Of a stretch of 64,000 nucleotides of DNA, positions 41,966 through 54,540 are shown one piece after another. The DNA is from Pisaster brevispinus (taxonomy: Eukaryota; Echinodermata; Asteroidea; Forcipulatida; Asteriidae): positions 9,323,591 through 9,387,590 of the forward strand of contig JAMKCF010000002.1 in NCBI GenBank assembly GCA_023634235.1, written 5' to 3'. The notes beneath the pieces were generated by a model. The model made no database searches and was not told the DNA's origin. It was given only the letters and a program-made list of their open reading frames with translations. Each line of letters begins with the position of its first letter. Within the stretch, counting starts at the first letter, position 1. Position numbers and translations under genes: made by a program.

Positions 41966-41971
41966 AATAAA
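41966..41971 (+). terminator. candidate PSMB6 polyadenylation signal
   Basis: AATAAA 318 bases after the PSMB6 stop codon, the first canonical hexamer seen downstream. Confidence 0.4.
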
Positions 41972-42240
41972 AGTCCTCAAACTCAAAGAGAATAACTTTG
42001 TACAGTTTTACTCTTCTAAGATTTGTTCTTCACTTACCAAGGCAAATGGTGACATGGCTAGGGAGTAGAGTAGAGTAGAGTTGTGTCACGAGGGTTTTCC
42101 TCCAGTTGATATGGGTCATTGAGGCTGGCTGCCAAAGGAGTTTAGTCTTAATGTATCAGCGACCATTGCAGTTCAGCTTCTCAGCTGTGAGTAAGGATGA
42201 TTAGTCCCAAATTATTATTATTATCAATGTTGGTTAAACA

Positions 42241-42587
42241 CAGGCATGCAACTCTTCCGCGTTTCCGCGGATTTCCGCGTTTTTTAAAAATGATCAGTGC
42301 TAAAAAAAAAAAATCGAAAAAAAAAAAAAAAAAAAAAAAAAATTGTTTTGGGCGATTTTTTTTTTAAAAGCCTTATATATGCTTGGCAACAACAATGTAC
42401 AACCACAATAATGTGAAATAAGCCTAGTACATGCTAAGAATGCACCTAAGAGCATAATAAACCTCAACATTTTCTAGGGTACCATTGTGGATCTCATGTC
42501 CCTTGGCGTTTTGGCTGCCTCGCTCCGCGCTTGCGTTGTGCCTTTGAAAATTTCCTCTTTTTTTTTCATCGGGCAGTTGCATGCCTG
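42241..42587. mobile_element. hAT-like non-autonomous element with CAGGCATGCAACT ends
   Basis: Left end CAGGCATGCAACT; the reverse complement of the right end is CAGGCATGCAACTGCCCG. TAAACA lies next to both ends and may be part of a target duplication. The interior has CCGCG repeats and a long A run; no protein. Confidence 0.6.
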
Positions 42588-45500
42588 TAAACAAGCTGCT
42601 TGATATCATCCCATTCAGCCTGTCCACTCGGATGGATGTGCACATCTATTCTTAGATACATCTGTTCTTAGATAGTTTGTTTTGCCAACACACTTCTCCA
42701 TACACAAAATGCACAAATGCAGCATTCCAAATGGCAGCTCGCTTTCAGTTTGTGTGGACAGTCACACTTTTGCAATTGATTAATGATCAACGACAGAACT
42801 TCATGAATTGTCCTACACAGATTTCCACTCAAATAAATTTGAAGCAGGCAATGGAATTGTTTCAATAGAATGTGTTCTCCAAACTTACAAATAGCAAGGT
42901 CAATTTCCATAATTTAGATATATCATGGAAATATTTTCAAAATACAGGTATGAGGCAAGTCAGAATGTCCAGCGTTTATAGCAAATATGTACAAGTATGT
43001 CAACCCAGCACCCTAAATGTATTTTGTTGTAATGCCAGATAGCGTATTTCTTTTTTGATAGCGGAAATTGTTGTTTCCAGATCTTTTGGAAAATAAAACA
43101 CAGATTTAAAAAACACAACAACTTTGCTGATGATTTTGTTATTTTGTTATTGATCATTCATGATTATGTTATTATAATTAAATACAACATTAAAGGAAAG
43201 TTTATTTGCTTTTACATAACTTTTAAAATTTGTCAAAAGCAAAAAGCTTTGTAATTGGTACACATCTACTTTTAGTTAGCCACAGCCAGGCCCGCAAGAG
43301 TGGGGGGTGCTGTGGGTGCTGCAGCACCCCAACTTTTTGGATGGGGTGCTGGAATATACTAAAGCATCCGGTGCTGAGGGACTCGAGCCCGGTCGAAGAG
43401 GACTTGGACTCGTTAGGAGGACTCGGACAACAGGAACAGCACTGAAAGCACCCCCTAGTTTTAGTAAATATGTTTCATGAAACGAAAAACTTGAAAAAGT
43501 TAACAATTTATATAATATACAGGTTAAATTTATTTTATTTTATTTATTTTTTTTATTACAAAAAACATATTCGGCACTATAGTGAGCTCGAACAGCCAGC
43601 ATTGTAATACTGTGATATGCCCTGTGTGTGTGTGCCTGGTCGGCCGGCTAGCTGGCCTTGACTGTGTGTACATAATCTCCCTAAATAAGATATGCGTACA
43701 ATGCAGGCTTGAACGGAGTGGCAGGAATGTTTTGTGTCTATTTTTCAAAAGAGGCGGTTTTCTCATGCCTTTGTAAAAATCATGGTATGTCAAAAACGTA
43801 TGACTAAGCAATTGATCAGTGTTTATTTGATGCTAGAGATAAGCCTTCAAAAACTATTGTGTTTATCTTAATACAAAATAATCACCATAAACATTACTGG
43901 TAACTTATTGTTCCCTTGGGACTTATCACTTCTAAACCTGACATATTCTGTTATTCAATAACAATATTAACGAAAAGGGTGATAAATGTACATAAACAAC
44001 AAGCCTTTGAAATATTTTTCAATTTGAACCGCAATTCTAGTATTTACTGCAAGAGTCTCGAAAACTAAATATCTTTTCACCCAACTTGGCCTTGGAAAAC
44101 AAGTCATTTTGCAAATTACACTTATAATAGTCCTGCCCCCTAAAAAAGAGAGATTTATGTTCCAAATCGTGTCTGTGCTTGTACGACGGAGCATTTAAGC
44201 GGGCCTGAACCATACGCTGTAATGGCTTTGCACTCTGCTCACGCCAATTGTCTAGAAAAAAAGAGCACCCCTTTTGTTCTCACGGGCCTGGCCACAGCCA
44301 CATGGGTGATTGAAAATTTTGTCCAAAGATTAAATGCTACGAGTGGCAGTTACTAAAAGTTTAAGTGTCATCTTTCCTAAAAAAAATAATTGAAACAAGT
44401 TTAAAATGTAAAAGTTTTTCTTTTAATAACAAAAAATATTTTATATTCGAAAATTATACAGAACGTACACATCCTTTACAACACACCCTGTAACCAAATA
44501 TACACAAATAAGGTATTTTTTGTATTACAAAATAGATAAATTTCACAGGCTTGCAGCTGATCTCCACATTTCATTGAATAATTCAAAACCTCAGTATTTT
44601 TTGTACAAAGATTCGCTGTTCCTGGATCTTTCCTCCTCTTTATAACAAATTACAGTTGCATGTCTGATTTCATTGTTAAATGATGTGATGTACACAAACA
44701 TGATATTTTGGTACCAGTCTTATAAAGAAGTAGACCTTGTTTAATTCTGCACAAAAATAATAAAACATTTAAAAATTCACCGTAAAACCTACACACCCTA
44801 ACTGTAGCTGACTGCAAAATATCACCAATTAGGTAAAAACTAACTACTTTTTAACTCTACGTTTTACATTTTTTTTATTGTCCAACCTCATATCAACGCA
44901 AACAAACGGAAACGATTCAGTTGTGTGAGAAACTTTGTTCAGCCTGTTCAGCTGTGTGAATATTTCACCCCCAATGCCTTTGTTTACAAATCCCTAGGGG
45001 TCATACTACAGCCAGCCTCCCGAGTTGAGATATATTGACAAAATCATTTTGAAACTTGTTTTTCAATGATTGACATCTGCAGAAAATGAAAAAATTACTT
45101 CAAAGTTCAAGAACATGTGAAACAACATTTTTATAAGTGCAAACAGCGTGTTTTCATTTTGACTGCCAGCAACAGCTACCTGTCAATGAGTAGTGTAATT
45201 TGTTGTAATTATTCTCACAGGCTTTTGAAGGTATTATTGTATTTCATGACATTTCCCCAAACAATTCAGTGCATAAACTTCATTACTGTAAAGCCTCTGA
45301 ACAAGGAGCAGCACAAATAATGACTTCTGACAATATTCACATGTCCAGCTTTGGGTTAACTGCAACAAGTTGATTCATCTAAATGATTTTGATTTTTACC
45401 CTTTCGCAGTTAGCCTGTAGATGTTCTTTCCTCCACATGAGTTGGGGGGGGGGGGGGACTGTACCGAGTATGCAGTGCTTTTTATCACACATCATTGTAC

Positions 45501-46388
45501 ATTGTAAGCGTAAATATCCAACTAAGTATGTAAATTATTCTTCCAGCAAACTTGAAGCCTTGCTTCTGATTGGTCAATCCAAAGCATCAAGAGTGTAATT
45601 AACCTTTATTGCAGGGCCGATATCAAACTATGTTATATGATACGCTGTTCTAACTCTGCCTACTGCGCTATTTTAAGCTGCGCATCAAATTCATTATCAC
45701 ATACGCCCTTGTAGATTACGGAAAAATACAACACATTTCTGTCCCACATCCAACTCCCCATCGGCCTCATTGGATTTGGCACTTGTTTGGAAGAGCGTAA
45801 TTTTTCCATATTCTACTAGATGGCTTGTGTGATAACTAATATTATCCAAGGCAATATTTACATCAATTACAATAAATAAACAAAATGTATATTACCATTG
45901 TGATGAAAAAGCAAACTTATTTTAAATCGATCAATTCTAAGTGTGTAAATTTATGAAGTACCAACTACCAATCACAATAAGTACTTTCATTTAGGCCTAT
46001 AGAAAAACGATGTACATGTAGACCTGCAAATGCAGTTTCTTCTCAATTTACAAGGTAAAAATCCATAAAAACTTAAAATGAATGAAAAATGTACTGCCAA
46101 GACATTTCTAACTCAATAAATTGATTTCTATACTGTGCCCTTCAAACCTAAATAATCTTTTCCATGAATTGATTGGGTATAATGCAGACATGACCTGAAA
46201 TGGGGTTTTTCAAGAGATCTCACCCCTTCTACATTTGATGTAATGTGTACATTCTTCAAAATGTCGCCAGACTGTGCAATATTTTATATCGTTTCAGTCA
46301 ATTAGTTGAAGAAAACAAATTAAAATATTTATAACACTTATAAAAAAAACATACTCAATTCACACAAATCTCAAGCTAATCATTCTTC

Positions 46389-46452
46389 GGCCAATACAAG
46401 GGTTCTATAATGTCTGTACGCATACAGACATTATAGAACCTTTGTATTGGCC
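46389..46452. repeat. near-perfect 30-base-arm hairpin
   Basis: GGCCAATACAAGGGTTCTAT starts a 30-base arm (46389-46418) that pairs with 46423-46452 with one mismatch and a four-base loop (CGCA). It lies in the convergent interval, about 3.4 kb beyond the XXYLT1 stop. Could be a tiny MITE, or a small-RNA precursor if transcribed. Confidence 0.9.
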
Positions 46453-49400
46453 ACCATGTTTGATGTCAAACAATGGAAACGTGCACGCCTGTCATGCCTG
46501 TATAACCTGAGCACGACTATCAGCCAATGGTACTTCTTCATTGACCTGAGTGAGGGGGACTGTTTTGGGATTTTGATGTCATATGAAAGGGATCTATTGG
46601 TTGGTAAACGCCATAGAGAATATGCACCAGACAGACGCACAAATATGTAGGCCTGAATCACACCACCATCAGCCCTAACAAAATGGTGCGATGTTCACTC
46701 ATTTTGCGCACCAGTAGTGTAAGTGGGCACTTGTAATGTGCAATTTACATTCATTGGAAAGGTCTGTTTGGGAAGAGGATAGTACAGGCACAGGTATTGT
46801 AATAGTACTTATACATGAATGAAGCTACATGTATAAATTAAATAATTATAAGAAACTGCTTTAATCCTCCTACTCTTAGTAAGCTTTAATCCATTAATAT
46901 GACCAACCATCTGAAATCATTCAACTAAGCCTTTGCAACACACTATATCACTTGCATGCTATAGCTGGCATTCTTTATCTAAATTGTATCATTCAAAACC
47001 ACAGTGGATGAATGGTCAGACATTCAACAGTTAATTTGATAACACTTTAAAAATGCACTTTAACCTTTTGGTAAAACAAATATGCCTAAAACAAGACTGA
47101 AGTATGTTCAAATTATGGCAAACTACGCAAAAGCACATTCTTCATCAAAGTTAAAGTTAAGATTTATTTTCCAATGTAAACTCGATTGCAAAATTAATCA
47201 GAAGTTAACAACTTATCACATCTCAAAAACCAAAAATGTTTTTTATCACAATTTAAAATAGTAGGGGCCTAATTCTGACCTTCTCTTGAACAAAACATGT
47301 CTCTTATTTTATATGCAAAATAGTATACACTGGAAGGTGAACAGACTTGTGCTGTTCCCTTCAGGCCCTCAAGGTGTCCTCAAATAAAGGTCTATTCAAA
47401 AGAAATCAGCCAACCTTGCACCTTATCAATTTGTTCTACAAGGCTGTAAAGGGTGCAGGCAATCATGCATTCAAATAGTGTTGAAGGGATCGCCCAAAGT
47501 TTTCAGCATTTTCACGGTCACACAGAGAGTTATCTATTAAGATGCTTCCCAAGTCATGAGAGAAGTACTTGTCATCATTTTAGTGCCAGCATCAAAGTGC
47601 GATCTTCATAGTCCAACCCCCTAAAAAACCCTCAACCCCCGAAAAAAAAATATTAAAAAAAATAAAATAAAAACCAACCCCCCCCCCATGAAAAAAAAAA
47701 AACCCAGCATAATCAACCCGAGTGCGTGCTAGATTTTAAAAATTAATTTCCCACCAATTTGTGTGTTTCCTCAGTTGATTCTACGGTAGAAATCTCAACA
47801 TTTTAAAACACCTTCCTTTTAAATTCATACACAGCCTCTGACCCCCCCCCCAATTCTCCTCTTTTATCCAAATTTCTAGAAATTTAGACTGTCCCTAAGA
47901 GCACACAAGGGAGAACAGAATTGTTAAGAACCAAGGTACACTAAACACGCTGATTGGAATACAGCTCAAACCACACAAATCTGCACAAAGTAAAACTGCA
48001 TTGCTTGGATACTTTAAGGCCTATTGTTCATTGTACATAAAGGGCAGCCTTTCCCCTTTTTGTGGCTGCAATTCAATAGGTTTTGTAAAGATAAAATAAA
48101 TGATGCCAGCCTGTGAATAGTCAGCACCAATATGAACGTTTTTGAATGCAATGGTGAGATTATTTTTGAAATACGGGATGTCCCATCCAATAAGGCCACG
48201 CCAAGTTGAATGGTACGTTTCATATACATGTACATGTATCAGCAAATGAAAATATCCTCTTCATTGCAGGAATGCAAAACTTTCATTTTGTTTTGTTTTA
48301 CAAAACAAATTCAAGTAGTACAGCAGATCTTTGTCATTAAATTTGGATGTGGGATAAATTGTACAAGATTGTATTCTGCCATCCACTAGAAATGTGTTTT
48401 GTACCGCTGTGTATAAAGCATGGTGTGAGCATAACATAAGTCAGAAAGTTTAGCGTACAATATAGGCATAATATTCTTCCTACTTTAATCTGACTTCAGA
48501 TTTGTTTTTGCCCATTAGAAAAACCTGACAAATTGCCATTAAAATAGCCTTAAAAGTAAAAAGTTTATTACAAACTATACCATGTAAGCCAGTCCTTGTA
48601 GTCAATACAATTTTCCTACTTTTTCCAAGGGCCAAGTATCATGCCTGGAAATAGTAAAAAAAGATGGGATGAAAATGCACAGTGAATAGTGAAAAAAAAA
48701 AATGCATGGATTATGACGCAAGTCATGTATGGTTAGAATAATGAATGCTGCGTGGCCAACAATCCTCCATTCAATTAAAAAGGATGTACACTGTACATGT
48801 ACCTTGTTGTGACTATTGCGATACATACAACCTTGTGCTTATGAATGAGCCATTGTATTCTAAATCTAATGTATTTTACAATTTCAAGGATTTTCAAATC
48901 AATTCAATTCATGGCTCATTTTAACAAGCTTTATTTTATTTTTATTTGGTCCAAAAGAAAAGTGTTATTCACAATTCAATGCCTTGGTGCCCTGATGTTC
49001 TAGTACAAATTGTAATTTCTCCTTTCTGGAGGAAAACATGCTTTTCCCTACACTTTTATTACAAAAATGAAGTAACATTTATCTAAAAGACATTTAAAAT
49101 GCATTTGAGCATACAATTTATATAAAATTTAAGTACTGTTCTAGAAAATGGACAATTTCATACTTGTTGAAATGGCTTTTCGGTGCACTTGTTTTTTAAA
49201 GATTTACACAATACATGTTTAATTGAATTAGTTGAAAATAAATATAGGACCTACATGTATATAATGCACAGTTTGCATACACCATGGCTTTATTATGGCT
49301 GACTACAAAACACTAGTTACATTTTTTCTTAGGTTGTAAGCTTTACTTCCTGTCACAACGCCTACATTCTGTATAGAAACCGAGTTAATTACAGATTAAA

Positions 49401-49882
49401 CCCTCCTAAAGCCATTCATGTACAAACGGTGGGTACTTGGACAGTTTTACCTGAACGCACATTTCCCACCAAAATACCAAATAGCCAAGTTCCTGTTAGC
49501 CCATAATTTATGTAAACAGTGTTTGTTGTATTGCTTATAATAGAACACGCATCAAGCTTGAGCCTCGTTACATGTGACAATTTTGGGGGGCAACTTGGAG
49601 GCAGCCAACACCACTGCAATTATTTTATTTTTTTTCCCAGTCATTTCTAATCTCTAGGAAAATTATGTGAACATTCAAATGAGAAAGTCCTTTCTTCTAT
49701 GAGATTGCCTGGAACTGTTTGATTGTGAATTGTCCCATGTGGCATGACCCTAAAAAGGTGTGTGTACTTTGTACATCAAAACAACTACTAATTTTTTCCC
49801 CATAAAATTGAATATTAAAAATTTGATTTTAAAATTTTTTCAGTTTAACTGATTTCACTTTTGGGGAAAAAATAAGTATGTA

Positions 49883-52800
49883 TTAGTGTGGAATTGGTGT
49901 ATTACAATTACCATGGTAAACATGAATTTTCTCATTACAAGTAAAATACAGATCAAACACATCAGTGTACCCTTTATCCTTCCACCATATGCACAACTGT
50001 CGATTCCATGAACATGGCAGAACGTAAAAGAGGTCAGGTTTGTCCAGACTAATCAAGGAGAAGAAATCTTGATCTCCGAGATGCCCCTTGAAGAAGTATT
50101 TACTTGTGAGCTCGACGATCTTGTCCGGGTTGATGTAACTGTGGTAAGCGGTACTCCCTTTTATTTTATCCAAATCTAAGAGAAAAACACCACTGTTGAA
50201 TCCAGTGAGGCCATCGGGTGGTGGGTCACCAACTTTTGTCCCTTTGTTATGATTACGGTAGAGAGACAACATATGGCGGTACACCGGTTGCATCTCTCTT
50301 GCCAAACCCATGATGTTGTCGCCAGCGAAGCGTCCAAAGTAGTCAAATAACTCCTTGATGTCGGTCATGAACTTCAAATCGGTGTCCAGCATGATAACAC
50401 GGTGGACGTAGTCTGGAAGGATACCCCTATGAAGAGCAACAGATAAAAAGAAGATTGCATCTTGGTAGTAGGGGTTACCCTTGGAGACTTTGGCTTGAAG
50501 CATGGATACAAGTGGAGCAATCTGATGGGCCAGCTCTTCCACGTCCATGAAGTGAAACTGTGGAAAATATCAAAGTAGCGACTTTAGTTGAAAATACAAA
50601 ACATCCTGGCGATAAAGGTCTAAAATGAAATGTTGAATGTTTTCAGAACTGATGGGGGAAATAATTTGTTCATTGTCACTTAAAGGAGTATAGTCTGATC
50701 CAAAGTGTCAATTAGTTAAACTGAGGACTTCCTCATCAACTCTCACATACATGTACTACTGTGATTCCTGTGAAGGCCGACAGATGTGCTCACTGTCACT
50801 TGTCAGTGAAATGTTAACACTCACCGTGGTTTTAATCATGATGAGAGTTTCCCCCAATAACTCTTCATTCTCTTTACTCAAAAGAATGAAGAGTTATTAC
50901 CCAAAATCTTAAAAAACACCTTAATTTGTGACTTTAATGTTATCATCAATACAGAACATGAAAAGGAAAGAACAATGACAATGTCCAGCGCAAAGTAGAA
51001 ACCTCAAGTTTAAAACTTGTGAGCCCAAGTTTTGAACTTGCAGAGTACTACCTTATAACCAACATCAATACTTTGGATAAACTTGCATGATGTCTGACCC
51101 ATGAAAATGTTTTAAAATTAAACAATTTGATTGAGAAGGGACTGACCAAAAGTATTAAACTTTTATAAACCTTTTTTCAATCTTACTGATTTTCTGAGGG
51201 GGAAAACAACAAAAAACAAAAAACCAGATCTCAAAATAGGAAGAATATCATTCCGGATGCAGGGGGACTGTCATCACAATATAAAAATGACGACGCCATT
51301 TGTGGCGGCCAGCACGCCTAAGCTTGCGCGTGCAGTACTGGGCTAGAGTTCATGTGCTGCCACACAATTGCTATTGGACATGATGACAGCCCCCAGAGGT
51401 CATGTGTCTGACTAACTCTTAAATTCTCTAAATGATTTTGACATATTTGTTTGAAAGAGGTCAATATGACAAGCGGCATTTGGGAATGAAAACATATCTT
51501 TAAAAACTATGCTAAGCTCTCAAAATTTTCATTGAATGTGTTAATTTCAACTGGCTATACAACTGTAGTTTTCAGGTAGACGGCGCGTACAGTGTGATTT
51601 TTTTATTTATTTTTTTTAATTGAGTGTGTGTAACTTATGCAACAGAGCCATGAGATGAGTGCACTAAAGTAAGCATGTTTCATCCCATCCAAATTGTCAG
51701 AATAGTTGGACCGGTCCCAACATGAATGTTACTAATTGGAGATTAAATTAAACTACAGTAAACTCACTGCCTGACAAGCCCAGCATTCTTGTGTTTTTCA
51801 ATTGAATAACAATCATGTACATACATAATGTGAACTGAGTGATATATCTTGAACAGAAACAAATTATGTTCAAATGTTGACTTTGAGTCCGATTAATACC
51901 TTCCAATTCTGTTGAGTAATAAAGTACACAAAACTACACAAATACTAATATGACTACGAGAAAAATATCTTCTCTTACATGTAAAGTGCTTGTTCAAATA
52001 AAAAAAGAATGCATAAACTGTGTCAGGAAAGTTTTCTCATTTTGATGCTGGTGTTGTAAAAACATTTCTGGTCCAGTAAACATTTTGAGCAACAAGCCCT
52101 ACCGTCTTGTGTATTTCCCACTCCCCCGCCTTCTTCCCAAATTCAAGCCCTTGACTGTACGTACATGTATCGGACCTGGTACATCATCTGAACTTACTAC
52201 GTACTTCTGCAAAATATTTAATGCATGAAACTAAAATTGAAGTCATCCTGCTGGATTCTGGTTTTACCTGAAATTTATTTTTGGCGACACCCTCATCGGT
52301 AATTTTCTGCAAAGTCTCTGTAATGAACTCACGACCTGGTTTGTCAACAACAAAGAAAAAATGCAGATTGATCGATGCCTTGTCCAAAATTGATTTGATG
52401 CAATCAACGAATCTCTGCTTCAAATGTGGCATTTTATGAGTGTTCGTGAGGCTTTGAATAATGTGGTATGGATAATTGTTGATGTCACTTGGCGAATCCT
52501 GAACTTGGGGCTTTCTGGGGTTTAGATCACTTGATCGTTTTTGAACGCCTTGTTGATTAGCAGCTGGTTGCTGGGGTGCTGGTTTTGCTGCTGCCTGGGG
52601 CAACTTGGGCTGTTGCAGTTGGGCTGCTGGTTGTTGTGCAATGTGTTGATGTGGTTGTTGGTTGGCAGCATGTTGTGCATTGTGTTGCTGTGGTTGTTGG
52701 TTGGCAGCATGTTGTTGTTTTGCAGTGTCTTGTTGAGCAGCATGTTGCTGTGGTACGCCTGCTGGCTGGTTAGCACCATTTTGGGTTAGTGCCGCCTGTT

Positions 52801-53407
52801 GCTGGTGAACAGCATGCTGCTGGTGCTGTGTTGCTGCCTCTGGTTGGGAAACGTGTTCCTGTTTTGCTGCTACATGTATGTGCTGCTGCTGAACTATAAC
52901 ATTGGGGTGGTTCTGATTGCTCTGTTTATCAATATCAGCTTGATTCCGGGATGCCGCATGGCGCTCCTTAAGTTCTTTAATTGACTGCAAGTGTCGTGGG
53001 TCATCATCAGCATACTTGGCAGCCCCAAATCTTTTCACTAAGATTCCGTCATGATAGTCAGTATGCAAATATGGTCCACGGCCATTATCTTTATCATTGC
53101 CAGGTGTAGACAGTCTCCAATGCCTTTTCTGGTGAACAAACCGCCCAGCTGCAAAACCAACACACCCAATTACCAGAGCAACAACGAAGAGTCTCACTAA
53201 TCTCAGTCTACAAAACCACCGCAGTGTGCCAGACGTTGGGACTGGAGACCCAAGCCGGGCCCGGGATCGAGAGTTGCTGATGTACTGCATGTCTCCCGCC
53301 GTGGATTTGCTCGTTTCCTCCGGACGCTGTTGCTCCTGCTTTGGAGAAATCCCTTGCCCGACGTCTTTCTTTTGCTTGTCGGGGTCGCTCTTTCGCTTCC
53401 GAACCAT
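49883..53407 (-). CDS. XXYLT1: xyloside xylosyltransferase 1, 2 coding exons, with long Gln/His stem
   Basis: Exon 1 is 53407-52268 and exon 2 is 50557-49883; both borders are GT/AG in phase 0, giving 604 residues. It is a type II ER membrane glycosyltransferase (GT8 fold). In known homologues it adds the second xylose to Xyl-Glc-O-Ser on EGF repeats such as those of Notch. A basic N-terminal tail (1-70) precedes one membrane helix (about 71-88). A Gln/His/Ala-rich stem (about 172-290) leads to the catalytic domain from about 315. Marks are MLDTDLKF with the metal-binding DTD (438-440), GIAREMQPVYRH-like GLAREMQPVYRH, GFNSGVFLLDL, GHLGDQDFF, WNRQLCIWW and the C-terminal HGNCNTPIP. Vertebrate proteins are about 390 residues; the extra length is mostly the stem. 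The single intron holds a perfect 16-base hairpin. Confidence 0.95.
50856..50898. repeat. perfect 16-base hairpin in the XXYLT1 intron
   Basis: AATAACTCTTCATTCT at 50856-50871 is the exact reverse complement of 50883-50898, with an 11-base loop. Confidence 0.85.
52015..52108. repeat. dispersed repeat, copy 2
   Basis: Colinear with 22595-22705 (AACTGTGTCA, TTTTCTCATTTTGAT, AAAAACATTTCT, CCAGTAAA, CAAGCCCTA). Confidence 0.6.
52540..52890 (-). repeat. in-frame CAG/CAA/CAT-rich low-complexity DNA in XXYLT1 exon 1
   Basis: Codes for the Gln/His/Ala/Asn-rich stem. A unit encoding HAANQQP occurs twice (about residues 233-239 and 246-252), so it grew by internal duplication. Open frames on other frames and the opposite strand here are artefacts of this composition. 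Confidence 0.8.
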
Positions 53408-54540
53408 TTGTGTTGCTGTTCGGGTAGTCTAAAAAACACAACAGTGACTGCAAATGTCAGATATTCCTGACCAAATATTGTTGATTATTCGTGATCACTG
53501 ACCCATGTCAGTGTGAGTGTATTTTCATTTTGACAATCAAAAATACGTTAGAGAGAGAGATCAAAATTTACATTTCATTTGATGTTCACAAAACACACCT
53601 GTACAAAAAAGTCAGTATGTTACTCAAATCTATTTTTATTATTCTTATGACGGAAAAGACCACTGTGGTAAGTTTATACACAGTCTAAGTAATCGTAGCA
53701 AAAAATGTTAGGAGAGGCTGACGAAAGGTCACAGGTTATTGTACCTGCTATTTGGATACTCCATTTTTGGTGGGAAAGATACTATACTTCATAGTAATAA
53801 TAAAAATGTTTCAAAACTTTGCCAATCATTGAAAATTGTACTTACATAGAATATAATTAATCGTTAATATTCGTGTAAAAATGTGTGAATTTAATAATCA
53901 CAAATTAGAGAATAAATACATACAATATAATTGCTTTTCCTCTTTATATATTGAACTCGACCGATCTTCCTCCATGCAATGCACCTCGGGAAACGTAACA
54001 TTTTTGATTACGTACAGTTCTGTTGTGTTGTGTCGTCTGCACGCGAAAAACAAGCTCAAGGATCGGAACAAAATCAATTTGAAAGTAGGTGAGTACACAG
54101 TAAGAATTTAGTCCAAGTAACCCAGACCTTGCATTTGTTTTTAGTCACTTTGAGTAGCTTAAACTGGCGTATTAACTCGATCAATTTGTTTTTACGATCG
54201 GAGCGAAATCAGTCATTCGACATTCTGATTCAGTTCATCAATCAATCAGTATCATTTGACATTAAATCAGTCAGTAGGGGCCTACATTGTACTGGGCATG
54301 CTGGGTACTGTTGTTAAATTACTGTAGTGTTTATAATATTACAATCTGAACTAGATATCAACATTACAGTACAGCGTTAACGTTTAATGAAAGTATGTTG
54401 ATGAACAATGAGTAATGACATGCACATGCTATTGCATGTGTTCAAATTGTTAAACTTCAACAACTCGACAAATAGTAAAAATACTAAAAAATAAGGTAAC
54501 ACTTTTTTTAGTATTGTCGAGTTGTTACGGATTATTAATT
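53408..54540. other. 5' flank of XXYLT1
   Basis: Presumed XXYLT1 promoter region at the left. On the plus strand a possible untranslated exon ends at a GTGAGT donor near 54090 and could belong to MIIP; that is weak inference. An inverted pair, CAACAACTCGACAA at about 54457 and TTGTCGAGTTGTTA at about 54515, frames a short AT-rich loop. Confidence 0.35.

Larger units (their letters stand above)
42072..49882. other. gene-free convergent interval between PSMB6 and XXYLT1
   Basis: The 3' ends of PSMB6 (plus) and XXYLT1 (minus) face each other across about 7.8 kb of AT-rich DNA. It contains a small hAT-like element (42241-42587), a G-rich/C-rich insert near 43285-43460, and a near-perfect hairpin (46389-46452). 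Some of the right part may be XXYLT1 3' UTR; a minus-strand AATAAA lies at 49629-49624. No exon with family motifs was seen. Confidence 0.5.
50558..52267 (-). other. XXYLT1 intron
   Basis: Contains the 50856-50898 hairpin, a CAAGTT/AACTTG mini-palindrome near 51005-51042, and the second copy of the dispersed repeat at 52015-52108. No nested gene. Confidence 0.55.

Noticed and set aside
46389..46452. MicroRNA precursor
   Set aside because: The four-base loop and almost complete pairing do not match a typical animal pre-miRNA; kept only as a hairpin.
52541..52984. Plus-strand frames rich in Leu/Cys/Trp and a second minus frame
   Set aside because: Shadows of the CAG/CAA/CAT-rich XXYLT1 exon 1.
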